Assembly (NCBI GenBank): GCA_043806215.1
Contig: JAZDHD010000402.1
Coordinates: forward strand, 10,140 to 74,139
From: JAVHLK01 sp043806215
Lineage (GTDB): Bacteria > Desulfobacterota > Desulfomonilia > Desulfomonilales > Desulfomonilaceae
Length of the DNA stretch: 64,000 nucleotides
Direction of reading: 5' to 3'
How positions within the stretch are numbered: the first letter of the stretch is position 1; each line of letters starts with the position of its first letter. The notes beneath the pieces were generated by a model that was not told where the DNA came from, made no database searches, and saw only the letters and a list, made by a program, of their open reading frames with translations. Both the position numbers and the translations under genes were made by a program. Of this stretch, positions 44,232-53,386 are shown piece by piece.

Positions 44232-46847
44232 ATGAAACAAGTCTTGTCGCAACTTGCAGAACGCGTACGGTCGTGGGCCCGAGGCAGGAACAGGATGCCC
44301 GCAGACAAGGTGTCCCGTGCATTCAAGTTCCGGTACGCATGCTTCAAAGATCTGCTTGCATCGAACACTGAACTCCTCAATATTATTGCCAATATAGAAG
44401 AGAAGCTAAATGGGCGCGAGGTGTTCGGTATGTCCTACGTGAGATCTCAGGCAACGCGTGCAGTCTTCCACACGCTCCGCATGGTGAAGAGCCTTGACGA
44501 TCTTTCGGGACACCATTATCCGTCGCTCTTTGCCCGTGTGGCGGAAATCAACGACGCGATCGAAAAGGAACTGTCGAGGGCCAAAGAGATAGATCTCCCT
44601 GCTTTGGTGCTGCCCTACTCACGGGTGACCAAGGAGATGGTCGACTGGGTGGGCGGGAAGAACGCCAATCTCGGAGAATTGCTCAACAGAGTCCACTTGC
44701 CCGTACCTCGCGGTTTCGCCATAACGACCCAAGGGTACAAGCTGTTCGTCCAACGGAACCAACTCGAGGAAGAGATCGACGGCTTCAAGATGAGCCTGGA
44801 CCTGGACGATCCCGATTCCATCGATTCGGTGAGCCGGAACATCCGGCGGTTGATCGTTGAAGCGCCGGTTCCGGCCGAGCTGGAAAAAGCAATCCGCAAG
44901 GCCTACGAGAACATGGTCGAGCAAGGTCCAGCGACTCCGGGCATCGATGTGGGGGCTCCCGTACGCGTCGCTTTGCGCAGCAGCGCAATAGGCGAGGACG
45001 GTGAATTGTCGTATGCCGGCCAATACCTCTCGGTTCTCAACGTCGTCCCGGAGAAGATCGTCGAGACGTACAAGCAAGTCCTGGCAAGTCTTTTCACGCC
45101 CCGTGCAATGGTGTATCGCCTGAACAAGGGTTTGAGGGACGACGATATCGCCATGAGCGTGGCATGCATCGAAATGGTGGAATCCGTTGCCGGAGGAGTT
45201 GCTTATTCAGTCGATCCATCGCGCATGCTGGAGGATTTCATCCTCATCAGCGGAGTTTGGGGACTGGGGCCCTACGCGGTGGACGGCGTCGTTTCGCCGG
45301 ATACCTACGTAGTGTCGAAGAAACATGGATTCCCCATCGTCGAACAGTCGGTGTCGCAGAAGCCCGTGAAACTTGTCACCTATGCCGAAGGCGGTGTCCG
45401 GGAGGTGCCGGTGGAACCGGAATTGCAGGGCAGACCGTGCCTGACCCCCGATCAGGCAGGCACCCTTGCGTCGCACGTTTTGGCCCTGGAAAAACACCAT
45501 TCCTATCCTCAGGACGTAGAGTGGGCTCTGGATAGGAACGGACGCATATTCATACTTCAAACCCGGCCGCTCCACCTGGAAAGGATCGAGCTGAAGACTC
45601 CCGAATTGATACGGAACCGCCGGGTCCTGTTGGAGGGAGGAATCACCGCGTACCCCGGGGTCGGCTGCGGAACGGCCTTTCACGTTGACGGCGATGACGA
45701 CCTCGCTCAGTTTCCCGACAACGGTGTTCTGGTGGCCAAACGCTCGACCCCTCAGTTCGTGATCGTCATGCGAAAGGCACAGGCGATCGTAACGGATGTT
45801 GGAAGCATCACCGGGCACATGGCGTCGCTGGCAAGGGAATTCTGCGTGCCGACGATAGTCGACGCGCAGACAGCGGTCACATCCATACCCCATGGAGTGG
45901 AAGTCACGGTGGACGCATACTCGGGACGGGTCTATGAAGGGCGGGTGCCGGAACTGGTCGCCTTGCGCAGAAAACAAGACGCCGCGATGAAGGATACCCC
46001 CATATTTGAGACCCTTCGCCGGACCGCGGCGCTTATCGTGCCCCTCAAGCTCGTGAATCCGAAGTCCGCAAACTTCGCCCCGGAACACTGCACGACCCTG
46101 CACGACGTCATGAGATTTGTCCACGAACTCTCTTACAGAGAAATGTTCAATATCAGCGACATGGTTTCGGACACCGAAGGAGGGGGTTCGGTGAAACTGC
46201 GGGCTCCCATCCCGTTGGACCTTCACATCATCGATCTTGGAGACGGACTCTCCGGAGTCTCGCGGTATTCCAGGACCGTCACCGCGGATCAGATTGCCTC
46301 GGTGCCGTTCAAGGCAATTCTCAGGGGGATGATGGACGACCGCCTGCTGCAAGTAGGCCCGCGTGCCATCGACATGGGAGGATTTCTTTCCGTGGTGCGT
46401 GAGCAAATGTTGGCTCCCGGAAACGTGGAAGAACGGTTCGGCGACCGGAGTTACGCCATCGTATCGGATCACTACGTGAACTTCAGCTCCCGCATCGGCT
46501 ACCACTACAGCGTCCTCGATTCGTACTGTTGCGACACGGTGAGCAAGAATTACATTACCTTCGCATTCAAGGGAGGCGCGGCCGATGAGGTCCGGCGGAA
46601 TCGGCGGGTAAGAGCCATCGCTAGTATATTCAAGGCGTACGACTTTAACGTCGAGGTGCGCGAAGACAGGGTCGACGCCAGGTATTACAAATTCGATGAA
46701 GCCTCGACAATCCTGAACCTGGAAATGCTTGGACGGTTGCTGCAATTCACGCGTCAAATGGACATGTTGATGCATTCGGAGAATTCCGTGGAGACCATTA
46801 CCCGCAGCTTCCTGAACGGCGATTACAATCTTCACGGAGAACCGTAG
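44232..46847 (+). CDS. PEP-synthase-like dikinase with unrecognised C-terminal domain, paralogue B
   Basis: An 871-residue protein with the same plan as paralogue A: helical N-terminus (FKFRYACFKDLLASNTELLNII), ATP-grasp (GGKNANLGELLNRV, RSSAIGEDGELSYAGQY, PQDVEWALDRNGRIFILQTRPL), phosphohistidine domain with H529 in GSITGHMASLAREFCVPT, and a 300-residue C-terminal domain containing NYITFAFKGGAADEVRR. The GGRTCHAA motif of true PEP synthases is relaxed in both paralogues. No TIM barrel is present. Identity to paralogue A is spread over the full length, so they arose by duplication and now flank the exporter genes. Ribosome site GGAGAA. Downstream lie two kinase/receiver pairs, convergent with it. 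Confidence 0.82.
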   Translation: MKQVLSQLAERVRSWARGRNRMPADKVSRAFKFRYACFKDLLASNTELLNIIANIEEKLNGREVFGMSYVRSQATRAVFHTLRMVKSLDDLSGHHYPSLFARVAEINDAIEKELSRAKEIDLPALVLPYSRVTKEMVDWVGGKNANLGELLNRVHLPVPRGFAITTQGYKLFVQRNQLEEEIDGFKMSLDLDDPDSIDSVSRNIRRLIVEAPVPAELEKAIRKAYENMVEQGPATPGIDVGAPVRVALRSSAIGEDGELSYAGQYLSVLNVVPEKIVETYKQVLASLFTPRAMVYRLNKGLRDDDIAMSVACIEMVESVAGGVAYSVDPSRMLEDFILISGVWGLGPYAVDGVVSPDTYVVSKKHGFPIVEQSVSQKPVKLVTYAEGGVREVPVEPELQGRPCLTPDQAGTLASHVLALEKHHSYPQDVEWALDRNGRIFILQTRPLHLERIELKTPELIRNRRVLLEGGITAYPGVGCGTAFHVDGDDDLAQFPDNGVLVAKRSTPQFVIVMRKAQAIVTDVGSITGHMASLAREFCVPTIVDAQTAVTSIPHGVEVTVDAYSGRVYEGRVPELVALRRKQDAAMKDTPIFETLRRTAALIVPLKLVNPKSANFAPEHCTTLHDVMRFVHELSYREMFNISDMVSDTEGGGSVKLRAPIPLDLHIIDLGDGLSGVSRYSRTVTADQIASVPFKAILRGMMDDRLLQVGPRAIDMGGFLSVVREQMLAPGNVEERFGDRSYAIVSDHYVNFSSRIGYHYSVLDSYCCDTVSKNYITFAFKGGAADEVRRNRRVRAIASIFKAYDFNVEVREDRVDARYYKFDEASTILNLEMLGRLLQFTRQMDMLMHSENSVETITRSFLNGDYNLHGEP

Positions 46848-46863
46848 AAGAGGGCGATTGCCG

Positions 46864-47292
46864 TCAAGGCAGATCGGCACGCCCTTCGCGTGGGCCGGCA
46901 CCGGTCAGGCGCAGTCTTGCCTGCTTTCGATCAAAGGCCGCCCGGATCTTCTCCACCAGTTCGTCAATATCATAGGGTTTGAGCATATAGTCGTAGGCTC
47001 CCCGCGCCAGAATGACCTTAGCCGTATCCAGAGAAGCGTACGCGGTCATTATGATGACTTCGATCGTAGGATCGGCCTCCTTCATCTCGGAAAGGAGGTC
47101 CACTCCGTTCATCTCCGGCATTTTGACGTCCACTATGGCCACATCGAACGATCTGCCCCTCATGATGTCCAATGCGTCCAGGCCCGTTCCCGCGGTGACG
47201 GCATCCAGGCCGCGGGTGCCCAGCAGCTTGGACATGGTCGTCCGGAACCTCTGTTCGTCGTCCACGATCAATACTCTCGGGTCTTCACTCAT
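46864..47292 (-). CDS. Single-domain response regulator
   Basis: A 142-residue CheY-type receiver without an output domain: VDDEQ acidic cluster, phosphoacceptor Asp in VAIVDVKMPEM, Thr in MTAYAS and Lys in LKPYD. It ends with a short basic tail. The ATG overlaps the kinase stop by four bases (ATGA), so it is the cognate partner of the kinase gene upstream. Output is probably by protein contact. Confidence 0.92.
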   Translation of the reverse strand: MSEDPRVLIVDDEQRFRTTMSKLLGTRGLDAVTAGTGLDALDIMRGRSFDVAIVDVKMPEMNGVDLLSEMKEADPTIEVIIMTAYASLDTAKVILARGAYDYMLKPYDIDELVEKIRAAFDRKQARLRLTGAGPREGRADLP

Positions 47293-48035
47293 GGTCGTTC
47301 TCCCTGTTTCTCATACCAATCTACGGACAACTGTACGGTAAACGTAGTGGACCGGCCCACTTCGCTTTGTACGGAAATAGTCCCGCCGAGTTTCTCCACA
47401 ATCCCTCTGCAGAGAGCCAAGCCCAGACCTGCCCCCTTGCCTTCGCGCCGCGTCGAAAAGAACGGCGTGAAGATCTTGGACAGGTTCTCTTTGGGAATGC
47501 CGCAGCCCGCATCATGAACCGAGATTTCAATGGTCCCGCCTGCCGCCGCCTTTGTCCTAACCCAAATAACGCCGCCTTCCGCCGACGCCCGAATCGCGTT
47601 TACCATCAGGTTGAGCAATACTTGCCGAAGCAGGGGTGAATCGCTGTCGATAGAGGGAAGATCATCTTGCAGGCTCAGGAGGATCTCCAGCCTTTTTTGG
47701 GCTGCCTCCGGCTCCAGAAGTCCCATCATTTCATCGATGAGGTCGTTCACGTCGACCTTTTGCACGACCGGTCCCGCCTGACGGGCCAGGCTGAGAAGTT
47801 TCTCCACGATTTCTCGACACCGTCGGACCTGCTCTGCTATTTCCCGCAGTGAATCGGCCATGTCTTCCCGTTCGGGAATGGTAGTGAAGGAAGAACTCCC
47901 CAATAGGTCTTTGAGAAGCTGGGTTTCCTGCGCGATAATGCCCAGGGGATTGTTGATTTCATGAGCGATGCCGGCGGAAAGTTCATCCACCGAAGAAAAC
48001 AACCCGCCTGAGAATCGTGTATCATCCGATGACAT
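47289..48035 (-). CDS. Short soluble histidine kinase
   Basis: A 248-residue kinase core without a sensor domain. The phosphoacceptor His is in ELSAGIAHEINNPLG at about residue 25. It has N box NLMVNAIRAS, DAGCGI and GAGLGLALCRGIV. With so little sequence before the His, input must come from a partner protein or from the redox or metabolic state sensed elsewhere. It forms an ATGA-coupled pair with the receiver gene downstream. A weak GGGAA site precedes the ATG, and a repeat block lies upstream. Confidence 0.9.
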   Translation of the reverse strand: MSSDDTRFSGGLFSSVDELSAGIAHEINNPLGIIAQETQLLKDLLGSSSFTTIPEREDMADSLREIAEQVRRCREIVEKLLSLARQAGPVVQKVDVNDLIDEMMGLLEPEAAQKRLEILLSLQDDLPSIDSDSPLLRQVLLNLMVNAIRASAEGGVIWVRTKAAAGGTIEISVHDAGCGIPKENLSKIFTPFFSTRREGKGAGLGLALCRGIVEKLGGTISVQSEVGRSTTFTVQLSVDWYEKQGERP

Positions 48036-48049
48036 TTCTTGATTCCCGC

Positions 48050-48340
48050 TCCGGGAATCCTCCCCGGGGAGATTGAGACCGGAAAAAAACGGGCACGGAG
48101 GGCCGGGCTGCGGAAGAACTCACCGACATCCCACCTGCCTCTGTTGGACGGGCGTCCCGTCTCTTCCGGATCTCATGCAGCTGCAAGCCTTCCCAATTTC
48201 CGGGCACGGAGGCCCGGGCTACGAAAGACAGAGACCAAGCCCGTCGTACATAGTGGGACTCCCGCGTTCTGCGCGGGATGCCCGTCATCTTCCGGGGCTC
48301 AGGTTGTGCGACCGCATTTATGCCCTAGAACCCATAGTGA
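48050..48340. repeat. Mosaic repeat block with right terminal motif
   Basis: Units gggcacggagggccgggct with gcggaagaactcaccgacat and a second gggcacggaggcccgggct match the 126-base tandem units at 38171-38404. It ends at 48304-48335 with gtgcgaccgcatttatgcc and ctagaaccc, the right terminal motif. A left terminus is not recognisable. Confidence 0.65.
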
Positions 48341-48452
48341 CCGTCCCGAAATAGACGTTGCACATGGGCGGGAGTGCCGCCTCGTAGGGGCTCGGCGTGC
48401 CGCGCCCGCAGAACGAAAAGGTTCCGCGAGATCGAACCGTTTATTCTGAGAC

Positions 48453-48665
48453 GAACCCTAAGTGCTCCGTGGCAGTGTCACATTTGTGGCGATTATCCCT
48501 GCTTTGGTAGCGCCGGCCTCCGTGCCGGATTGGTAGGGGTAGGCCCCTGTGCCGACCCATGGGCACCCACAGGGGGGTGCCCCTACAAACACGCCCGGCA
48601 GGGACGCCGGGACGCTACCGAGCGTTTACGGAATCCGTGACCGTATTTATGCCCTAGAACCCTAA
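48453..48665. repeat. MITE-like element supplying the stop codon of a receiver gene
   Basis: Left end cctaagtgctccgtggc with cacatttgtgg; right end gtgaccgtatttatgcc then ctagaaccctaag. The interior nearly repeats that of the copy at 38903-39124 (tagcgccggcctccgtgcc, gggcacccacaggggggtgc, ggcagggacgccgggacgct). The ctaag at the right end contains the TAG stop (minus strand 48664-48662) of the receiver gene. Confidence 0.7.
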
Positions 48666-49054
48666 GCGATACGTTCCTGCTCGATGGTCTTTCTCTCATA
48701 TGCCAAAGAGATCTGCTTGATCAGTTCCTCGATCTTTGCCGGCTTCATGATGTAGTTGTATGCGCCGAGCTGCAATCCCTTGATTCCCGAATCCACCGAT
48801 CCGTGGCCGGTAAGCATGATGACCTCCAGCAACGGATGTCTCTTCTTGAGTTCTCTGAGCGTTTCTATTCCATCCATGCGAGGCATCCGGACGTCGAGAA
48901 TCACCACGTCGAATTCCTGTTTTTCCGCGAGTTCCAGCGCCTGCATACCGCCGGTGGCGCCGACCGCGTGAAGCCCCCTGCCTCCAAGGCGCTTGACAAT
49001 CGACTCGACGAATTCTTCTTCGTCGTCCACAATGAGTACTCTGATGCTCTCCAT
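48662..49054 (-). CDS. Single-domain response regulator
   Basis: A 130-residue CheY-type receiver: VDDEE, Asp in VVILDVRMPRM, Thr in MLTGHGS and Lys in MKPAK. AGGAGG precedes the ATG. It lies downstream of the Cache-domain kinase on the same strand (168-base gap), the likely partner. Very similar in layout to the receiver at 46864-47292, so the two kinase/receiver sets may descend from a duplication. Its stop codon lies inside a MITE-like repeat end. Confidence 0.92.
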   Translation of the reverse strand: MESIRVLIVDDEEEFVESIVKRLGGRGLHAVGATGGMQALELAEKQEFDVVILDVRMPRMDGIETLRELKKRHPLLEVIMLTGHGSVDSGIKGLQLGAYNYIMKPAKIEELIKQISLAYERKTIEQERIA

Positions 49055-49222
49055 TCGCCTGCCTCCTACTTGCCTCGGCGTGGGATTGTCGTGTTTGATG
49101 CTCGTGCTCCACGGCGGATGTACCGTAACGTGTCGGACGAAGCCCGCCCTGTCTTGCCAATAAGCGCGGACTCAACCTGCGAATTGTCGGAGATTGCGCC
49201 GGCGCATTTATGTCGCGGACTA

Positions 49223-50899
49223 CTACACATCCGTGACCGTACCGAGCGGAAGGCTGATGGTAAACGTGGTGCCCCGCCCGGGCTCGCTGTCAACGGTTAT
49301 CCGCCCTCCAAGCTTCACCATAATGCTGTGGCTGATTGAAAGTCCCAGCCCCGTCCCTTGGTTCACCGCCTTGGTTGTGAAAAGCGGATCGAAAATCTTC
49401 TTCAGCACGTCCTTGGGAATCCCCGGACCGTTGTCCGAAATCTCCACTACCGCGGCTTTTCCGTCGACGCCGGTCTTTACGAACGTCCGCATCGTGATCT
49501 TGCCGCCGTTGCCCACTGCGTCGATGGCGTTGTCGATGATGTTCAACAACACCTGCTGCAATTGCGACGCGTCGGTGGTCACCGTAGGAAGATCCTCGTC
49601 ATACGAGGTCGAAATCTCGATGTCCCTGTGATAGGCCTCGTTCTCAAGAAACGTCAAAGTCTCCCGAAGGATGTGATTGATATCCGTCACCTCGAAGGTT
49701 GGATCCATCCTGCGGCCGAACCGCAGCATCCGGTGGGTGATGTGCCGACACCGTTCAACTTGCCGCTCGATCTTCTTGACGCAGTCGTCGAACTCCTCGA
49801 AATTCGGACTTGCCTTCACGTCCTCCTGGGCCAGCAAATCACACATCCAACCGGCCTTTTCACTTATGACTTGAAGCGGATTGTTTATCTCGTGGGCAAC
49901 GCCTGCGGCCATCTTTCCCAACGCGGCCATCTTGCTCGATTGCATGAGCACTTCCTCGCCTGCCGCCTTTTCCCGTTGCACGCGGATCAGCTCGTTGGTC
50001 ATCGAGCGGGTGGTCAATACGGTGCCGGTCACCACAATCAGCACTCCCGCCAGGATTACCAACGCCGAGTAGTACCGGGCAGCAAAGATCGGTGCGAGAA
50101 CTTCCCCGGGATCCTCCTCGATCACGAGAACCCACTTTGGGTCCACCATGGGACTTACGGCAAAGACCAGTTCCTTTCCCTGGTATTCGCTTCGTTCGAC
50201 ACCAGTGGCAACCGTGTCCGAGAAATCCGGTCCCTTGGGCCTCCCCAGGACCTCTCCGCCAAACCGTGAAGTAGTCTGCAATACGTTGCTTTTGTTGATG
50301 AGGTAGGCGTCTCCCCGCTTGCCCGACTGCCCTTGTCTTACGATGTGCTCGATAATGTCCGAATTTATGGTCGCCCGCAGTATCCAGGTCCGGTTCCGTT
50401 GAGTTGCGGTGACGGCGATAATGAAATGAGGCACCTTGCGGTGTCCCATGAAGACGTCGCTGATGTAGGTGCCCGACGACATCACGGCATGAAACCATGG
50501 GGTATCTGCGTAATTCACCGACTTCAGCTGCTCGTAGTATGGGCCGACGTACGCCACGTGGTTTCCCTTGTCGTCAATGATGCCGATGTCGATGAAGGAT
50601 TTGGACCGGGATTGCATGAGCGCGAACACACCGGACAGGTAGGCTTCGTCCCTGAGGTGGCCGAGGGACTCGGAATGAGTAAGCGTAATGAGTTGGGCAA
50701 TGCGCTCGCGGAAGAACAGCTCGAGGGAATCCCGCCGATTTTCCACAAGCGTTCTTGCGGCTTCCTCTATTCTGTTCCAATAGGCTTCCGAGAATTGGTA
50801 GTATACGGTCGTGCCTACCCCGATTAGCGGCAATAGTGCGAAGCATAAGGTCGTAACAATCATGCGCATTCTGAGGAGATGGAAGTCTCTCGCGTCCAT
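49223..50899 (-). CDS. Membrane sensor histidine kinase with extracytoplasmic dCache domain
   Basis: A 558-residue kinase. ATG 50899 has AAGGAG eight bases before it. First span at about 13-33 (VTTLCFALLPLIGVGTTVYY), a periplasmic dCache-type domain to about 265 (SFIDIGIIDDKGNHVAYVGPY, NYADTPWFHAVM, GDAYLINKSNVLQTTSRFGG, WVLVIEEDPGE), second span about 275-295, then His in AAGVAHEINNPLQVI, NIIDNAIDAV, DNGPGI and GTGLGLSISHSI. Cache domains bind small organic ligands, so an external metabolite is the likely signal. Pairs with the receiver gene downstream. Diverges from the GH13 gene. Confidence 0.93.
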   Translation of the reverse strand: MDARDFHLLRMRMIVTTLCFALLPLIGVGTTVYYQFSEAYWNRIEEAARTLVENRRDSLELFFRERIAQLITLTHSESLGHLRDEAYLSGVFALMQSRSKSFIDIGIIDDKGNHVAYVGPYYEQLKSVNYADTPWFHAVMSSGTYISDVFMGHRKVPHFIIAVTATQRNRTWILRATINSDIIEHIVRQGQSGKRGDAYLINKSNVLQTTSRFGGEVLGRPKGPDFSDTVATGVERSEYQGKELVFAVSPMVDPKWVLVIEEDPGEVLAPIFAARYYSALVILAGVLIVVTGTVLTTRSMTNELIRVQREKAAGEEVLMQSSKMAALGKMAAGVAHEINNPLQVISEKAGWMCDLLAQEDVKASPNFEEFDDCVKKIERQVERCRHITHRMLRFGRRMDPTFEVTDINHILRETLTFLENEAYHRDIEISTSYDEDLPTVTTDASQLQQVLLNIIDNAIDAVGNGGKITMRTFVKTGVDGKAAVVEISDNGPGIPKDVLKKIFDPLFTTKAVNQGTGLGLSISHSIMVKLGGRITVDSEPGRGTTFTISLPLGTVTDV

Positions 50900-51275
50900 C
50901 CTGCAGCTCCTTGCGGCCCTTGGCGGGGCATAGTTCGGAGGGTTCATGGTGAACCGGGATCACCCCGGGGCGCATTATCGGGTTTGCAATCATTGTGCCA
51001 CGCATTCCACCGCGAGACGGCCCCCGGACCGAAGGCCCGCGGTTGTTGCGGTTGCAGCCGGAAGGCTTCTCGCAGGCAGGCCCGGTTCCGCGGTACTGTC
51101 GGATAATTTTACACTCTGACAAGGCTCTTCAGATTCCTGTAGTGAAGGTCCGGCGAAAAAGGGTCATACGGTCCGGCAGGCCGGTTTTCGCTTGAAAAGC
51201 AAACCGTGAGGCTGTACTCCTTATACAAAGTCTCAAACCATCGAGAGAAGCCCGTTCCCGAGAGGATCTTGTCTC
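50900..51275. other. Divergent intergenic region, Cache kinase/GH13
   Basis: No gene in about 375 bases. Both promoters must lie here. ccggcaggccggtttt at 51173-51188 could form a small hairpin followed by T residues. Nothing else is distinctive. Confidence 0.3.
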
Positions 51276-53171
51276 ATGACCGTTCACCGTGCCACAGTCC
51301 CGCAACCGGTCCGCCGGACCTGGTGTTGCCTCAAGCCCGTTGATTACCTCAACGAACCTGATTACGGCCTCCCGCCCTTAGAGATCTCCGAACGTATGCG
51401 CAGGAGGATCCTTTTCAAGTTGGAGGTCTTGTACGGGCTGCAGAGGGCCCGGCCGGTCATAACGGAACTCGAACGCCTGATGAAAGTCTTCTATGCCCAC
51501 AAACCTGATGAACTGAGGGAATGGGACAAGGGGTTTGTTCCGGAAGAACGTTTCACCGAGAAAGACGTGATTCTCATAACCTATGGCGATCTCATAGAAG
51601 ATGCGCACAAGCCTCCCCTGAAGACGCTCGCGTCCTTGGCCGAACGTTTTCTGAAAGGAACGATTAACACCGTTCACCTTCTGCCGTTCTTTCCCTATTC
51701 TTCGGACCGGGGATTCTCGGTGATGGACTTCGAGAGCGTGGATCCCAAGCTGGGAATCTGGGAGGACATAGCGGAGTTGAACAAGGAGTTCCGGCTCATG
51801 TTTGACGGCGTTATCAACCATGTGTCCGCCAAGAGCCGTTGGTTCCAGGAATTTCTGAACGGAAACCCGGACTTTTCGGACTTCTTCATCAAGTTCTCGA
51901 CAAAGGAGGCTATTCCCGACCATTTGTTGCAGTTGATCCTCAGGCCCCGGACATCCCAGTTGTTGACTCCATACCCGGCCATTGACGGAGAGAAATATGT
52001 GTGGACAACCTTTAGCCCGGATCAAATCGACCTCAACTATCATTCCGAGAAGGTTCTCCTCAAAATGATCGAAATACTCCTTTTCTACGTCAGGAAGGGA
52101 GCCGACATCATACGAATGGACGCCATCTCCTATCTGTGGGAGGAAGTGGGCACCCCCTGTGTCCACTTGTCTCAGACTCACACGATAGTCCAGCTCTTCC
52201 GCGACATATTGGACTGCGTTGCTCCACACGCGGCACTGATCACCGAGACGAACGTGCCCCACAACGAGAATATCGAGTATTTCGGGAACGGAAGAAACGA
52301 AGCTCAGATGGTGTACAATTTCGCTCTTCCGCCGTTGGTCCTGCACACCTTCTACGTTCAGGATTCGTCCATCCTCACGGCCTGGGCCGATACGCTTGAA
52401 AAGGTCTCCGACACCGCCACCTTCTTGAATTTCCTCGACTCGCACGACGGTATCGGAGTTCTCCCCGCGCAGGACCTGCTCCCTGCCGAAGCCATTGACG
52501 GAATGTGCCGGCAGATCAAGGAACATGGCGGCTTCATCTCGTATAGAAACGACGGTGAAGGCGGTGAGAAACCCTATGAACTCAACTCGACGTGGTTCAG
52601 CGCACTCAACGATCCCAATTCACCGGAAAGCCCAACGCTCCAAGTGGACAGGTTCATGGCTTCGCGGTCCATAGCCCTTGCCCTGAGAGGCGTACCGGCG
52701 ATATATCTTCACGGAATGCTGGGTTCGCACAATGATGCCCAAAGCGTTCTCATTACCAGGTCTCTCAGGTCCATAAACCGTCACAACATTAACGAGGAGC
52801 AACTTCTGAAAGAACTCGAGGATCCTGAAAGTCACGTACATCGGATCTCCCGGCGTATGGTGAAGATGATTCGCGCCCGTATTGGGTACAGGGCCTTCCA
52901 TCCAAACGGCGGTCAAAGAGTTCTGAGGGTCTCCGAGCGGGTGTTTGCACTGCTTCGTGTCTCCCCGGACGGCAACGAAAAGGTGGTCTGTTTGACCAAT
53001 GTGACGGATCGGGATCTCCGGCTGTCGGTAAGCGCTCAAACGCTTGAAGAGTCGGCCGCCTCCTGGAAGGACGTTATTTCTCGCAGGACCTTTGCCACGG
53101 AATCCGGGGACCTGAAGCTGACCATGAAGCCCTATGAGGTTCTGTGGCTTACCCCCATTGAAGGAATGTGA
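51276..53171 (+). CDS. GH13_18-type sugar phosphorylase (sucrose/glucosylglycerate phosphorylase-like)
   Basis: A 631-residue alpha-amylase-superfamily enzyme. VHLLPFFPYSSDRGFSVMDF, the nucleophile Asp in DIIRMDAISYLWEEVGT, the acid-base Glu in ALITETNVPH, and the transition-state Asp in FLDSHDGIG are all present, in the sequence context of subfamily GH13_18. These enzymes reversibly phosphorolyse an alpha-glucoside to glucose 1-phosphate; glucosylglycerate or sucrose are the likely substrates, the former a compatible solute. About 70 extra N-terminal residues precede the barrel, which is usual for the glucosylglycerate branch. The start has AGAGGA upstream with a long spacer. No synthase gene is nearby. 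Confidence 0.87.
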   Translation: MTVHRATVPQPVRRTWCCLKPVDYLNEPDYGLPPLEISERMRRRILFKLEVLYGLQRARPVITELERLMKVFYAHKPDELREWDKGFVPEERFTEKDVILITYGDLIEDAHKPPLKTLASLAERFLKGTINTVHLLPFFPYSSDRGFSVMDFESVDPKLGIWEDIAELNKEFRLMFDGVINHVSAKSRWFQEFLNGNPDFSDFFIKFSTKEAIPDHLLQLILRPRTSQLLTPYPAIDGEKYVWTTFSPDQIDLNYHSEKVLLKMIEILLFYVRKGADIIRMDAISYLWEEVGTPCVHLSQTHTIVQLFRDILDCVAPHAALITETNVPHNENIEYFGNGRNEAQMVYNFALPPLVLHTFYVQDSSILTAWADTLEKVSDTATFLNFLDSHDGIGVLPAQDLLPAEAIDGMCRQIKEHGGFISYRNDGEGGEKPYELNSTWFSALNDPNSPESPTLQVDRFMASRSIALALRGVPAIYLHGMLGSHNDAQSVLITRSLRSINRHNINEEQLLKELEDPESHVHRISRRMVKMIRARIGYRAFHPNGGQRVLRVSERVFALLRVSPDGNEKVVCLTNVTDRDLRLSVSAQTLEESAASWKDVISRRTFATESGDLKLTMKPYEVLWLTPIEGM

Positions 53172-53386
53172 GGCTGGTCCGACGGCGCCCGGCGCTCCAG
53201 ACGTGATGACGATGGGGAACGAAGACGGGAGATGGAAGAGTGCTCGGAGCACGAGCAGGCGACCTCATCGGGTCGGAGCACGAAGACCGGCTCATCGAGA
53301 CAACCGATTTTCCCCTCTTTCACATCTCCACGAGCGCCCGGCACACTCATGACGCGCAATAGGGGCGGTGCTTTCAGCCGAGGGGC

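Noticed and set aside
43793..44392. 199-codon minus-strand frame between the exporter operon and PEP-synthase-like paralogue B
   Set aside because: It overlaps the start of the well-supported plus-strand gene, has no ribosome site, and its sequence is Arg/Ser-rich and without recognisable pattern, as expected from an antisense frame in GC-rich DNA.
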